From Polyangia bacterium (GTDB lineage Bacteria > Myxococcota_A > Polyangia > Nannocystales > Nannocystaceae): 64,000 nucleotides of DNA. Positions 24,037-32,547 of this stretch are shown here, piece by piece; position 1 is the stretch's first letter, and each line of letters starts with the position of its first letter. The DNA is taken from the NCBI GenBank assembly GCA_030430565.1, contig JAUIKS010000007.1, positions 124,001 to 188,000 on the forward strand. Direction: 5' to 3'. Made by a program: the position numbers and the translations under genes. The notes below the pieces were generated by a model. It had not been told where the DNA came from. It searched no databases and worked only from the letters and a program-made list of their open reading frames with translations.

Positions 24037-24558
24037 ATGAAGCGCGACGAGCGGCGCGACGCGCTGCTCGCCGCGATCGAGGAGGCGCGGCCGGTGGTGC
24101 GCGAGGCCGGCATGCTCGGCTGGGTCGACGCGCGCGTCTTCCTCTCGTTGGCCGACGCGCTGCTCGACGTCGTGGGGCCGGAGCGCGCGCGCGTGTTCTG
24201 GGCGGAGCGCTTGGTGGACGCGTTCTCGCGGCCGCTGATGCGACCGCTCGTGGTAGGCGGACAGCGGCTGTTCGGCGCGGGCCCGGCGGGGATCGTCCGG
24301 ATGACGCCGCAGGGCTACGCGCTGACCTTCCGCGGCTGCGGCACGCCGCGCGCGACGGTCGAGGACGCGAGCGCGCGGGTCCTCATCAGCGGCATCCCGG
24401 TGTCGATGCGCGTCGACTCCATCGTCGAGTGCTACCGCGGTCACTGCCTCGCGGCGCTGCGCTTCACGGCGAGCGAGGGCGAGGTCTCCGTCGAGCGCGA
24501 GCGCCTGGCGTCGCACGGCGAGCTCACGCTCGGGATGCGCTGGGCGAAGGGCGCGTGA
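24037..24558 (+). CDS. DUF2378-like myxobacterial protein
   Basis: A 173-aa protein from the ATG at 24037. The layout LLAAIEEARPVVREAGMLGWVDARVFLSLADALLDVVGPERARVFWAERLVDAFSRPLMRPLVVGGQRLFG, then a beta segment (GYALTFRGCGTPRATVEDASARVLISGIP) and SIVECYRGHCLAALRFTAS, is reminiscent of the DUF2378 family known from Myxococcus, in which the end resembles a V4R/haem-NO-like sensor fold. Assignment is tentative. Contains a CRG...C pair (ECYRGHC). It ends 40 bp before the M49 peptidase GTG. It could be an accessory sensor. Confidence 0.55.
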   Translation: MKRDERRDALLAAIEEARPVVREAGMLGWVDARVFLSLADALLDVVGPERARVFWAERLVDAFSRPLMRPLVVGGQRLFGAGPAGIVRMTPQGYALTFRGCGTPRATVEDASARVLISGIPVSMRVDSIVECYRGHCLAALRFTASEGEVSVERERLASHGELTLGMRWAKGA

Positions 24559-24598
24559 CGGTCGCGCGGCGGCGAGCGAAATCGTTTAGCATGCGCCC

Positions 24599-26728
24599 GT
24601 GACCCCGCAGCTCGCACGAATCACTACCCTCGCGCTCACGCTCGCGCTCTCGTCGACGACGGCGTGTCAGCCCGCCGCCGGCACGTCGGCCGGCGATACG
24701 AAGACGAAGCAGGCTGAGCCGACGCCGAAGCAGGCCGAGCCGAAGCCGGCGGCGGACGCCGAGGGCTCGTTCAAGTACATGACCGAGCAGTTCGCCGACA
24801 GCCGCGTGCTGCGGTACCAGATCCCCGGCTTCGACGAGCTCTCGCTCGCGCAGAAGCAGCTCGCGTACTACCTGTACGAGGCCGCGCTCTCGGGGCGCGA
24901 CATCATCTGGGACCAGAAGTACAAGCACAACCTCGTGATCCGGCGGACGCTCGAGACGGTCTACAAGACCTACAAGGGCGACAAGTCGAGCGACGAGTTC
25001 AAGCAGCTGCACGAGTACCTCAAGCTCGTGTGGTTCGCGCGGGGCATCCACCACGACTACTCGAGCCAGAAGTACACGCCGGGCTTCAGCGCCGAGTTCT
25101 TCGCCGAGGCCGTGCGTCAGAGCGACGCGAGCGCGCTGCCGCTGCAGGAGGGTGAGGATGTCGAGGCGCTGATCAAGAAGCTCACGCCGATCCTGTTCGA
25201 CCCCGCGGTCGACGCGAAGCGGGTCAACCGCGAGGCCGGCGTCGACCAGGTCACCGGATCCGCCGTGAACTTCTACGAGGGCGTGACGCAGGCCGAGGTC
25301 GAGGCGTTCTACAAGGCCGCGGCCAAGGGCGACGGCCCGACGCCGGTCTCGCACGGGCTCAACTCGAAGCTCGTCAAGCGGGACGGGGCGCTCGTCGAGA
25401 AGGTCTGGAAGGTCGGCGGGATGTACGGGCCGGCGATCGAGAAGATGGTCTACTGGCTCGAGCGCGCGGTCACGGTCGCCGAGAACCCGGCGCAGCAGGA
25501 CGCGCTGAGCAAGCTCGTCACCTACTACAAGACCGGCGAGCTCAAGGCCTGGGACGACTACAACGTCGCGTGGGTCAAGGACACGGGCTCGCGCCTGGAT
25601 GTCGTCAACGGCTTCATCGAGGTCTACAACGACCCGCTCGGCTACAAGGGGACCTTCGAGTCCGTCGTCTCGATCAAGGACATGAAGGCCTCCAAGCGGA
25701 TCGCCATGATCGGCGACAACGCGCAGTGGTTCGAGGACCACTCGCCGATCGAGGACAAGCACAAGAAGAAGGACGTCAAGGGCATCTCGGCCAAGGTCAT
25801 CACGGTGATCGTCGAGAGCGGCGACGCGGCCCCGACCACGCCGATCGGCATCAACCTGCCCAACGCGAATTGGATCCGTCAGCAGCACGGCTCGAAGTCG
25901 GTCAACCTCGGCAACATCGTCGGCGCCTACGACGAGTCGCGGAAGTCGAGCGGGCTGCTCGACGAGTTCGCCGCCTCGCCCGAGGAGATCGAGCGCGGGC
26001 GAAAGTACGGGCCGCTGGCGAGCAAGCTCAAGGTCGACATGCACGAGGTCATCGGGCACGCCTCGGGCGCGCTCGAGCCGGGCGTCAAGACGCCCAAGGA
26101 GACGCTCAAGAGCTACGCCTCGGCGCTCGAGGAGGGCCGCGCGGACCTGGTCGCGCTCTACTTCGTGCTCGACCCGAAGCTCGTCGAGCTCGGCCTCATG
26201 CCCTCGCTCGACGTCGGCAAGGCCGCCTACGACAGCTACATCCGCAACGGGCTGATGATCCAGCTCGCGCGCCTGGAGCTCGGCGACGACATCGAGGAGT
26301 CGCACATGCGCAACCGCCAGCTCGTCGCCAAGTGGGCGCTCGAGCATGGCGCGCAGGACAAGGTGATCGAGCGCGTCGAGCGAGACGGCAAGACCTACTT
26401 CGTGATCCGCGACTACGACAAGCTGCGCGCGCTGTTCGGCGAGCTGCTTCGCGAGCTGCAGCGGATCAAGTCGACGGGCGACTACGAGGCGGGCAAGAAG
26501 CTGATCGAGGACTATGGCGTCAAGGTCGACCCGGCGCTGCACAAGCAGGTCAAGGAGCGCTACGCGAAGCTTGGGATCGCGCCCTACTCGGGCTTCATCC
26601 AGCCGCGCCTCGTCCCGGCCATGAAGGGCGACGAGATCGTCGACGTGAAGGTCGAGTACCCCGAGGACTTCACCGCCCAGCAGCTCGAGCACTCCGAGAA
26701 GTACTCGCTGCTCCCCGACTACAACTGA
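24599..26728 (+). CDS. M49-family metallopeptidase (dipeptidyl peptidase III-like), exported
   Basis: A 709-aa protein. Signal-like N-terminus ending in a weak lipobox (SSTTAC), a short Lys/Glu/Pro linker, and then the M49 fold. The zinc motif is HEVIGH (His482, Glu483, His487) in DMHEVIGHASGALEPGV, followed by EEGRAD (from residue 511), the second zinc-ligand region that in classical DPP III reads EECRAE. The length is that of DPP III. It should trim dipeptides from the N-termini of small peptides, here probably in the periplasm. GTG start. Related bacterial enzymes have this EEGRADLVALYF variant. A strong hairpin follows at 26783. Confidence 0.9.
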   Translation: MTPQLARITTLALTLALSSTTACQPAAGTSAGDTKTKQAEPTPKQAEPKPAADAEGSFKYMTEQFADSRVLRYQIPGFDELSLAQKQLAYYLYEAALSGRDIIWDQKYKHNLVIRRTLETVYKTYKGDKSSDEFKQLHEYLKLVWFARGIHHDYSSQKYTPGFSAEFFAEAVRQSDASALPLQEGEDVEALIKKLTPILFDPAVDAKRVNREAGVDQVTGSAVNFYEGVTQAEVEAFYKAAAKGDGPTPVSHGLNSKLVKRDGALVEKVWKVGGMYGPAIEKMVYWLERAVTVAENPAQQDALSKLVTYYKTGELKAWDDYNVAWVKDTGSRLDVVNGFIEVYNDPLGYKGTFESVVSIKDMKASKRIAMIGDNAQWFEDHSPIEDKHKKKDVKGISAKVITVIVESGDAAPTTPIGINLPNANWIRQQHGSKSVNLGNIVGAYDESRKSSGLLDEFAASPEEIERGRKYGPLASKLKVDMHEVIGHASGALEPGVKTPKETLKSYASALEEGRADLVALYFVLDPKLVELGLMPSLDVGKAAYDSYIRNGLMIQLARLELGDDIEESHMRNRQLVAKWALEHGAQDKVIERVERDGKTYFVIRDYDKLRALFGELLRELQRIKSTGDYEAGKKLIEDYGVKVDPALHKQVKERYAKLGIAPYSGFIQPRLVPAMKGDEIVDVKVEYPEDFTAQQLEHSEKYSLLPDYN

Positions 26729-26782
26729 GCCGCGCTCGGCCGCTCGCGGCCGTGTTGGCCGTCCGCGGACCCGCGGCGGAGC

Positions 26783-26806
26783 GCGCCTGGCGAAAGCGCC
26801 AGGCGC
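26783..26806. terminator. GC-rich hairpin after the M49 peptidase gene
   Basis: A perfect stem with arms GCGCCTGGCG / CGCCAGGCGC and an AAAG loop, 55 bp after the stop codon. It has no T-run, as is common for GC-rich myxobacterial terminators. Inferred terminator. Confidence 0.5.
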
Positions 26807-26880
26807 CGCGCTCGCGGGCGCTGTCTCTGCGCACGCGCGCCGCGGCCTTCAGGGGCGGCCGCGCGCGCGCGCTCGCTCTT

Positions 26881-26928
26881 CGCCGAGTCCTTCGCCGAGC
26901 CCTCCGCCGAGCCCTCCGCCGAGCCCTC
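26881..26928. repeat. Four tandem 12-bp units
   Basis: CGCCGAGTCCTT followed by three copies of CGCCGAGCCCTC, exactly in register and outside any gene. A candidate variable-number tandem repeat. On the minus strand it encodes a GLGG-type repeat in an unsupported frame. Confidence 0.85.
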
Positions 26929-27061
26929 CGCGAGCGTGACGACGCGCGATGCTGCTCGACACAGGATCGGGAGGCCGCGCCCAGGGGAGCGGTTTTGACG
27001 AGCCTCGCCGGCGCGAGCTGTCACGTCGCAAACCTCCCGCTGTGTTATATAGCCCTTGCGA

Positions 27062-28069
27062 ATGTTAGTCCGTGCCATGGGAACCCGCGGCTCCATCACG
27101 GTGTGCCGCCCGGATGTCGCCCGGTACGGCGGCAACACCACGTGCTGGGAGATTCGCTCATCACGGGTCTCCGAGACCTCACGGATCGTCGTCGACGCCG
27201 GGACCGGCTTCTACGAGTTCGGCAGCCAGCTCATGGGCGAGCGCGGGCCGAACGGGATCGACGACCTCAACCTGCTGTTCACGCACTATCACAACGACCA
27301 CGTCAACGGGCTCTCGATGTGCCCGCTGATGTTCGTCAACTCGATCAAGAAGCACTTGTTCGGGCCTGTCGATATGGACAGCCACAACCTGCCCTTCGGC
27401 CCGCTCGCGGCGCTCGAGACCGAGTTCTCGATCCCGCGCTTCCCGGTCACCGCCGAGAAGATCCGCGAGGCGATCGGGACGGTCGACGCGACGCCGCCCG
27501 AGGTCTCCACGGACGACGTGATCTGCTTCCACGGCAACGAGCGGACGATGATCAAGCACTCGACCTACCGTCGGGTGGTCAAGCGCGAGCTCGAGCAGAT
27601 CGAGTTCGGCGACAAGCTGCGCGACCCCGACAAGGTGCTGTTCGTCCGCGCGTTCCGCTGCGTCCACCCGCAGGTCACGCTCGCCTACCGCTTCGAAGAG
27701 TTCGACGCGAACATGAAGCTGGTCGCCTCCTTCGTGCTGCTGACCGACCACGAGGCGCAGGTCCAGGTCACCGCGGACCTCGCGAGGTTCTTGAGCGGCG
27801 CGGAGTTCCTGGCGGTCGACTGTCAGTACTCGATGGCACGCTACAAGATGTGCGCCGGCTTCGGGCACGGCAACCCGCGCTGGGTCGCCGCGATCCTGAA
27901 GGCCACCAACATCCCGCGCTTGGGCTTGATCCACCACGACCCGACCTCGTCGGACGAGATGGTCGACGCCGTGCGCGAGGAGGTCATCGAGTTCGCGCGT
28001 GGCAAGGGCGTGAACGTCAAAGAGCGCGAGATCCTGTCGGTCGCCGACGGCCAGCAGTTCAACCTCTAG
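27062..28069 (+). CDS. MBL-fold metal-dependent hydrolase
   Basis: A 335-aa protein; ATG 27062 fits the usual N-terminus of this group (VRAMGTRGSITV...YGGNTTCWEIRS). The metallo-beta-lactamase motif is LFTHYHNDHVNGL (HxHxDH), followed by late residues HPQVTLAYRFEEF, FLAVDCQYS (Asp ligand) and LGLIHHDPTSSD (His ligand). This sub-family (PF12706-like) also includes phosphodiesterase-type and cyclic-nucleotide-related enzymes. A repeated sequence starts at its stop codon (28068). Confidence 0.85.
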   Translation: MLVRAMGTRGSITVCRPDVARYGGNTTCWEIRSSRVSETSRIVVDAGTGFYEFGSQLMGERGPNGIDDLNLLFTHYHNDHVNGLSMCPLMFVNSIKKHLFGPVDMDSHNLPFGPLAALETEFSIPRFPVTAEKIREAIGTVDATPPEVSTDDVICFHGNERTMIKHSTYRRVVKRELEQIEFGDKLRDPDKVLFVRAFRCVHPQVTLAYRFEEFDANMKLVASFVLLTDHEAQVQVTADLARFLSGAEFLAVDCQYSMARYKMCAGFGHGNPRWVAAILKATNIPRLGLIHHDPTSSDEMVDAVREEVIEFARGKGVNVKEREILSVADGQQFNL

Positions 28070-28193
28070 CAGCCCGTGGCGCAAGTCCACGTGGCGCCTC
28101 GCTTGATCGCTTCTGATCGCTTCGCTGCGCGTAGCGAGCCCGCCGACCGCGCCCGCGGCGTGACTGCCGGCGGCATCTGTGCCATGGGTTGCC
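28068..28193. repeat. Dispersed inverted-repeat element, degenerate copy
   Basis: It starts at the stop of the MBL gene with AGCAGCCCGTGGCG and matches 49581-49615 at about 30 of 35 positions; a weaker inverted right end (CCATGGGTTGCC) lies at 28183. The overall length (about 126 bp) is close to the 139-bp element at 49581. It is non-coding and ends at the start of the PpiC gene. Confidence 0.5.
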
Positions 28194-28194
28194 G

Positions 28195-29064
28195 GTGTCG
28201 ACGAGCGCGCGTCACTGGCTCCGAGAGCCGCTGCTCCACTTCGTGCTGCTGGGCGCTGCGCTGTACCTCGGCGCGCTCGCGCGTCAGCCCGCGGGGCCGG
28301 AAGCGCGCGCGGGGCGTGACGCGACGATCCGCGTGCCCGCGCGCGTGATCACGCGCGCGCGCGAGGAGTGGACGCGACGTGAAGGGGCCGCGCCCGATCC
28401 GAGCCAGACGCGCGCGGCGGTCGAGCCGTTCGTGCGCGAGGAGCTGCTGTACCGCGAGGCGCTCGCGCTGGGCCTCGACCGCGGGGACCTGATCGTGCGG
28501 CGGCGCCTGGTCCAGAAGATGCGCTTCGTGATCGAGGAGCTCGCGGTCGTGCCGGAGCCGAGCGACGCGCAGCTCGCCGCGTGGGTGGGGGAGCACGCGG
28601 AGCGCTACCGGCAGCCGGCGCGCGTGAGCCTGGAGCACCACTTCTTCGCGCGCGACGGACGAACGCCGGCGGCGCTCGAGGACGCGGCGGCGGCGGCCCT
28701 GGGCGCGCTCCGAGCGGGCGAGGCGGGCGCGCGGGGGGACTCCTTCGTGCACGGCCGCAGCTTCACGGGGCGCAGCGAGGCGGAGCTGCGGCGCGTGTTC
28801 GGTCCCGAGTTCGCCGCCGCCGCGCTCGCGCTGGAGCCCGGCGCCTGGAGCGGGCCGATCGCGTCGAGCTACGGGCTGCATCTCGTCCGCGTCACGCAGC
28901 GCGACGCCGAGCGAGCGGCGCGGCTCGAGGATGTACGCGAGGCCGCGCGCGCGGACTGGCGGGCCGCGCGTCGCGAGCAGGCCCAGGAGGAGGAGCTGCT
29001 CCGGCGCCTCGCGCGATACGAGGTGCTGCTCGCGGAAGACGACGCGTCGGGAGCGTCCGGGTGA
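28195..29064 (+). CDS. PpiC-type peptidyl-prolyl isomerase, membrane-anchored
   Basis: A 289-aa protein with a GTG start at 28195. N-terminal membrane anchor (LLHFVLLGAALYLGALA), then SurA/PpiC-style helices (VPARVITRAREEWTRREG..EPFVREELLYREALALGLDRGDLIVRRRLVQKMRFV) and a parvulin domain region ARVSLEHHFFARDGRTPAALEDAAAAALGAL, FGPEFAAAALALEPGAWSGPIASSYGLHLVRVTQR. The ending GPI..SYGLHLVRV is the parvulin signature. It assists folding of exported proteins in the periplasm. The stop overlaps the start of the HupE-like gene (GTGA), so they form an operon; PpiC + HupE pairing is recurrent in bacteria. Confidence 0.88.
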   Translation: MSTSARHWLREPLLHFVLLGAALYLGALARQPAGPEARAGRDATIRVPARVITRAREEWTRREGAAPDPSQTRAAVEPFVREELLYREALALGLDRGDLIVRRRLVQKMRFVIEELAVVPEPSDAQLAAWVGEHAERYRQPARVSLEHHFFARDGRTPAALEDAAAAALGALRAGEAGARGDSFVHGRSFTGRSEAELRRVFGPEFAAAALALEPGAWSGPIASSYGLHLVRVTQRDAERAARLEDVREAARADWRAARREQAQEEELLRRLARYEVLLAEDDASGASG

Positions 29065-30101
29065 TCCGTCGCGGCGTCTTGTTCGCGATGTCGGTCGCGC
29101 TGCTCGTCGCGTGCTTGATCCCGGTCGCGCGCGCCCACGAGATGCGCCCCTCGCTCGTCGAGCTGCGCGAGCGAGCGGACGGCGAGATCACGCTCGAGTG
29201 GAAGGTCGCCTTCGCCCGCGACGCCCCGCTGCCCCTCGAGCTCGAGCTGCCGGCGCGTTGCGAGCGCTCGACCGAGCGCGTCGAGATCAACGCGGCGCGC
29301 ACGGTCCACAGCGAGCGCGCGCTGCTGCGCTGCGGCGACGCGGGGCTCGAGGGCGTGACGATCGCGGTGCGCGGGCTCGACGTGAGCGGCACGGAGGTCC
29401 TGGCGCGCGCGCGCTTTCACGACGGACCGGCGCTGTCGCGGGTGCTGCGGGCCGACGCGGCGCGTTGGCGGATCACGGCGGCGGCCGTCGAGTCGAGTGT
29501 TAAAAACGGTCCGCCGGGACAGCTCGAGTACCTGCGCCTGGGCGTCGAGCACATCCTCGGCGGGCTCGACCATCTGGTGTTCGTGCTGGGCCTCGTGGCG
29601 CTCGTGTGGGGCCGCTGGCGCGCGCTGGTGGGCGCGGTCACCTCGTTCACCGCGGCCCACAGCGTCACGCTCGCGATCACGGCGCTGGGCCTCGTGCGGG
29701 TGGTCGGCGCGGCGGTCGAGGCGATCATCGCGCTGAGCATCCTGCTGCTGGCGGTCGAGCTGAGCGCGTCAGGCGAGCCGGGCTCGACGCCCTCCTGGAC
29801 CGCGCGCGCGCCCTGGGTCGTGGCCTTCGTCTGCGGCTTGGTGCACGGCTTCGGCTTCGCCGGGGCGCTGGCGGAGATCGGGCTCCCGGCCGACGCGGTC
29901 GGGTCCGCGCTCCTGCTGTTCAACCTGGGCGTCGAGCTCGGGCAGCTCGCCTTCGTCGGCGCGCTGGTGCTGCTGGGGACGCTGGCGCTGCGCGTGAGCC
30001 CGGCACGGGCGGCGCGCGTCGCCTGGACGCTGGTGACCTACGCGATCGGCGGGCTCGCGGTGTACTGGTTGATCGATCGCGTCCAGGCGGCGCTCTCGTG
30101 A
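29061..30101 (+). CDS. HupE/UreJ-family membrane protein
   Basis: A protein of about 346 aa. The N-terminal signal is followed by a soluble periplasmic part of about 140 residues (HEMRPSLVELRERADGEITLEWKVAF, ARCERSTERVEINAARTVHSERALLRC), then from about residue 150 six or seven hydrophobic segments with the HupE_UreJ_2 motifs YLRLGVEHILGGLDHLVFVLGLVAL, FTAAHSVTLAITALGL, FVCGLVHGFGFAGALAEIGLP and LLFNLGVELGQLAFV. The family is thought to transport nickel/cobalt or similar; this subgroup (with the pre-domain) is not functionally defined. It follows PpiC with a 4-bp overlap. The His-rich transmembrane motifs LxHILGGLDH and LVHGFGFAG are present. Confidence 0.88.
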   Translation: MIRRGVLFAMSVALLVACLIPVARAHEMRPSLVELRERADGEITLEWKVAFARDAPLPLELELPARCERSTERVEINAARTVHSERALLRCGDAGLEGVTIAVRGLDVSGTEVLARARFHDGPALSRVLRADAARWRITAAAVESSVKNGPPGQLEYLRLGVEHILGGLDHLVFVLGLVALVWGRWRALVGAVTSFTAAHSVTLAITALGLVRVVGAAVEAIIALSILLLAVELSASGEPGSTPSWTARAPWVVAFVCGLVHGFGFAGALAEIGLPADAVGSALLLFNLGVELGQLAFVGALVLLGTLALRVSPARAARVAWTLVTYAIGGLAVYWLIDRVQAALS

Positions 30102-30302
30102 GCTGGGCCCGCTGAGCGGGCGCCACGTTCACGGCGCGCCGGCTTCACCACGAAGCTCCGCTGAAACACCTACCCCGTGTTGAAATTCGTGATCGGCGCG
30201 CCGCTACGCAGCACGAGCGCTACTGGTCGCTCTTTCACAACAACGACGAGCCGCGGATGCTGCCGCTCTCGCTTCGCGTGACCGACAGCGCGGGCGCGCG
30301 CG
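30102..30302. other. Intergenic region with possible coding remnant
   Basis: Between convergent genes. A plus-strand frame from about 30176 to 30302 reads ...QHERYWSLFHNNDEPRMLPLSLRVTDSAGARVTR without start or stop nearby. It looks protein-like in composition and may be the remains of a lost gene, but I cannot name it. Confidence 0.3.
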
Positions 30303-32417
30303 TTACTCGGGGTCGCACGCCCCGTCGCAGAAGTTCTCGATCATCCCGCCTGGCGTCAGGAAGGTGTCGATCTGATCTTTGATCTTGGGGTTGCGGCGGA
30401 CGTCCTCGTGCACGTCGTTTTGCTCCTCTTCGGGGGGGAGCTCGGCGTCGACGCCCGGGATCACGTCGAGGTTGTAGTCAACGACGACGCCGGCGGAGCC
30501 CTGGGCCGGCGCGGCCACGGTCCCGACCCCGTAGGGCTGCTCGGCGGCGGGCGAGAGCATGTCGATGCCGCTCTCGCGCAGGATCAGGTGGCTGGAGAGG
30601 TTGTTGACCGAGTGATCGCCGATCCCGTACTGGAACAGGATCTTGCGCGACGGGCTGCCCTCGTAGGGGTCGAGCAGGAGCCGGCGCGAGTAGGTCATCG
30701 GGTCGACGCGGTCCCAGGTGTGCTGCGACAGCGTGATGAATTTTTGGATCGTCAGCGGGTCGTTGCCGATGGTGAACTTCACGACGTTGAACAGGTCCGA
30801 GAACGTCCCCGAGCGCGTCATCATGATCGTGTAGGGCCCGCCGCCGACGCTGAGCACGGCCTTCTCGATCACGGGCGAGAGCGCCATAAAGGTCACCCCG
30901 AAGATCGAGCCCTGGCTGATCCCGTACCAGTAGAGCTGCTCGGGGTCGAAGAGCAGCTTGTCGAAGGCCTTGAGCTCGGGGATCTTGGACAGCGAGTGCT
31001 TGACCGCGTAGCTCAGCGCGAGCTGGTTGGCGAAGGCCTGGTGCAGGCGGTCGGTGAACAAGAACGAGTCCGAGGGCTGGCTGGAGATGTACTCGATGAC
31101 GGGGAGCTGGTCGGCCTCGGCCATGCCGACCCAGTTGGTCGAGATCATGACGAAGCCGCGCTCGGACGAGAACGAGCGCATCGCGCTCCAGTTGATCTCC
31201 TCGCCGAGGCCGAAGAAGCCGTGGCCGAACTGGATGATGCGCGCCGGCGTGAAGTCGGCGTCGTCGGGGAACGCGGAGTTGGGGATCTGCAGGGTGAAGT
31301 CGACCCAGTGCGTGCCGTTGGCGGCGACCGTGCCGTCACCGTCGCGGTTGAGGCGCGCCATCGGCTCGTCGGCCTCGAGGTACAGCGGGACCTCGATGCG
31401 GCCCTCGATGCGCAGCGCGATGTCCTCGTTGGGATCGTCGATGACGGCGTCGAGCATGACCGCAGGGCCATCCGAGAGCTTCGCGATCAGGTCGGCGCGG
31501 ACGGCGAGGAGATCGGCGGTGTTGCGCTCGTCCGAGGCGGTCGTGAAGTCCCAGGCGAGCTGGAGGTCGCCGCGCGCGACGCCGAACAGCTCGAGGGGCG
31601 GGAACACCTCGTCCTCGAAGCGCAGCGCCTCGGCGTCGAGCGTCGCGTCCTCGGCGGTCTCGCCGGCGAGGATGTGAGCGAAGCCGAGGGGCGGATCGAT
31701 CGCGTCGCCGGTCGCTGACATCAGCCCCTGGAACGCGACGATGTAGCGCGTGCTGTCGTCGAGGCGCACGAAGGGGCGCACGATCAACGCCTGGCGCGCG
31801 GGGTTGTCGGTCATCGCGTCGAGCTCGACCCAGTGGGGCACCGGCTCGCCGGTCTCGGCGTTGAGCAGGATCGTCGCGCTCCCGGGGTCGAGGGTCGCGT
31901 CGCCGTTGTCGGTGTGGAACACGAGGTTGCTGGTGTCGACGCCCTCTGGGAACAGCGCCATGATCGGCATGTGGGCCGAGAAGCCGTCGGCGGGGTGGGA
32001 CGCGAAGACGTTGTACGGCTGGCTCTCCATCGTCAGCGGCGTCGCCTCCGGGGTCAGCTCGACGCGCACGCCGTTCGGCATGGTGTCGTCGGGCGTGAGG
32101 AAGAAGTCCGAGGGGTAGGGCAGCATGCAGTCCGCCTCGTAGGCGACCGGGTTGCAGCCTGCGGGGACGGCCGGGGACGGCAACGGCTCGTCGCCGGTGC
32201 TGCCGGTCGGGTTCGCGGTCGTCGACGTCGCGATCGTCCCGCCCATGCCCTCCGTGGTCGTGTTCGCGTCGGTCGTGCCCTCGCTCGTGCCGGCGTTCGT
32301 CGTGCCCATGCCGTCGCTGTCGCCGCAGGCGGCGAGCAGCGCGATCCCCCCAGCGACGGCGAGCGAGCGAATGAGGCGATGCGAGTAGGTTCCGAGGGAG
32401 TTCGCTGCGTACGTCAC
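30303..32417 (-). CDS. VolA/Lipase_bact_N-like surface lipoprotein with alpha/beta-hydrolase domain
   Basis: A 704-aa protein from a GTG at 32417 (GGAGA 7 nt upstream). Lipobox LLAAC (Cys31), STG linker, and then the bacterial virulence-lipase N-terminal type domain (AGCNPVAYEADCMLPYPSDFFL, VPHWVELDAMTDNPARQALIVRPFVRLDDSTRYIVAFQ), followed by an alpha/beta hydrolase: FGHGFFGLGEEINW near the oxyanion region and the nucleophile elbow YWYGISQGSIFGV (GxSxG). VolA-type proteins are surface lysophospholipases. The C-terminal Asp/His are not assigned. Similar large esterase lipoproteins are abundant in Nannocystaceae; the ester substrate is unknown. Confidence 0.8.
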   Translation of the reverse strand: MTYAANSLGTYSHRLIRSLAVAGGIALLAACGDSDGMGTTNAGTSEGTTDANTTTEGMGGTIATSTTANPTGSTGDEPLPSPAVPAGCNPVAYEADCMLPYPSDFFLTPDDTMPNGVRVELTPEATPLTMESQPYNVFASHPADGFSAHMPIMALFPEGVDTSNLVFHTDNGDATLDPGSATILLNAETGEPVPHWVELDAMTDNPARQALIVRPFVRLDDSTRYIVAFQGLMSATGDAIDPPLGFAHILAGETAEDATLDAEALRFEDEVFPPLELFGVARGDLQLAWDFTTASDERNTADLLAVRADLIAKLSDGPAVMLDAVIDDPNEDIALRIEGRIEVPLYLEADEPMARLNRDGDGTVAANGTHWVDFTLQIPNSAFPDDADFTPARIIQFGHGFFGLGEEINWSAMRSFSSERGFVMISTNWVGMAEADQLPVIEYISSQPSDSFLFTDRLHQAFANQLALSYAVKHSLSKIPELKAFDKLLFDPEQLYWYGISQGSIFGVTFMALSPVIEKAVLSVGGGPYTIMMTRSGTFSDLFNVVKFTIGNDPLTIQKFITLSQHTWDRVDPMTYSRRLLLDPYEGSPSRKILFQYGIGDHSVNNLSSHLILRESGIDMLSPAAEQPYGVGTVAAPAQGSAGVVVDYNLDVIPGVDAELPPEEEQNDVHEDVRRNPKIKDQIDTFLTPGGMIENFCDGACDPE

Positions 32418-32547
32418 GGGTAGGTCTCCAATCGCGGAGCGAGCGCGTCGCTGAATGACGAGCGCGTCCACGTCGCTCGATATATATCAAGATGTGAAGG
32501 TTCGCGGCCGCCGCGAAATTTCCCCGTATCTGACTCGGGATTGTGGC

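Larger units (their letters stand above)
26729..27061. other. Intergenic region with hairpin and tandem repeats
   Basis: A 333-bp non-coding stretch holding a 10-bp-stem hairpin (26783-26806), a GC-rich region, and four tandem 12-bp units (26881-26928). No gene is supported; short frames are due to GC composition. Confidence 0.7.

Noticed and set aside
24524..26692. Minus-strand open frame of 722 aa across the M49 peptidase
   Set aside because: GC-rich antisense frame; the plus strand has HEVIGH and EEGRAD and full-length M49 content.
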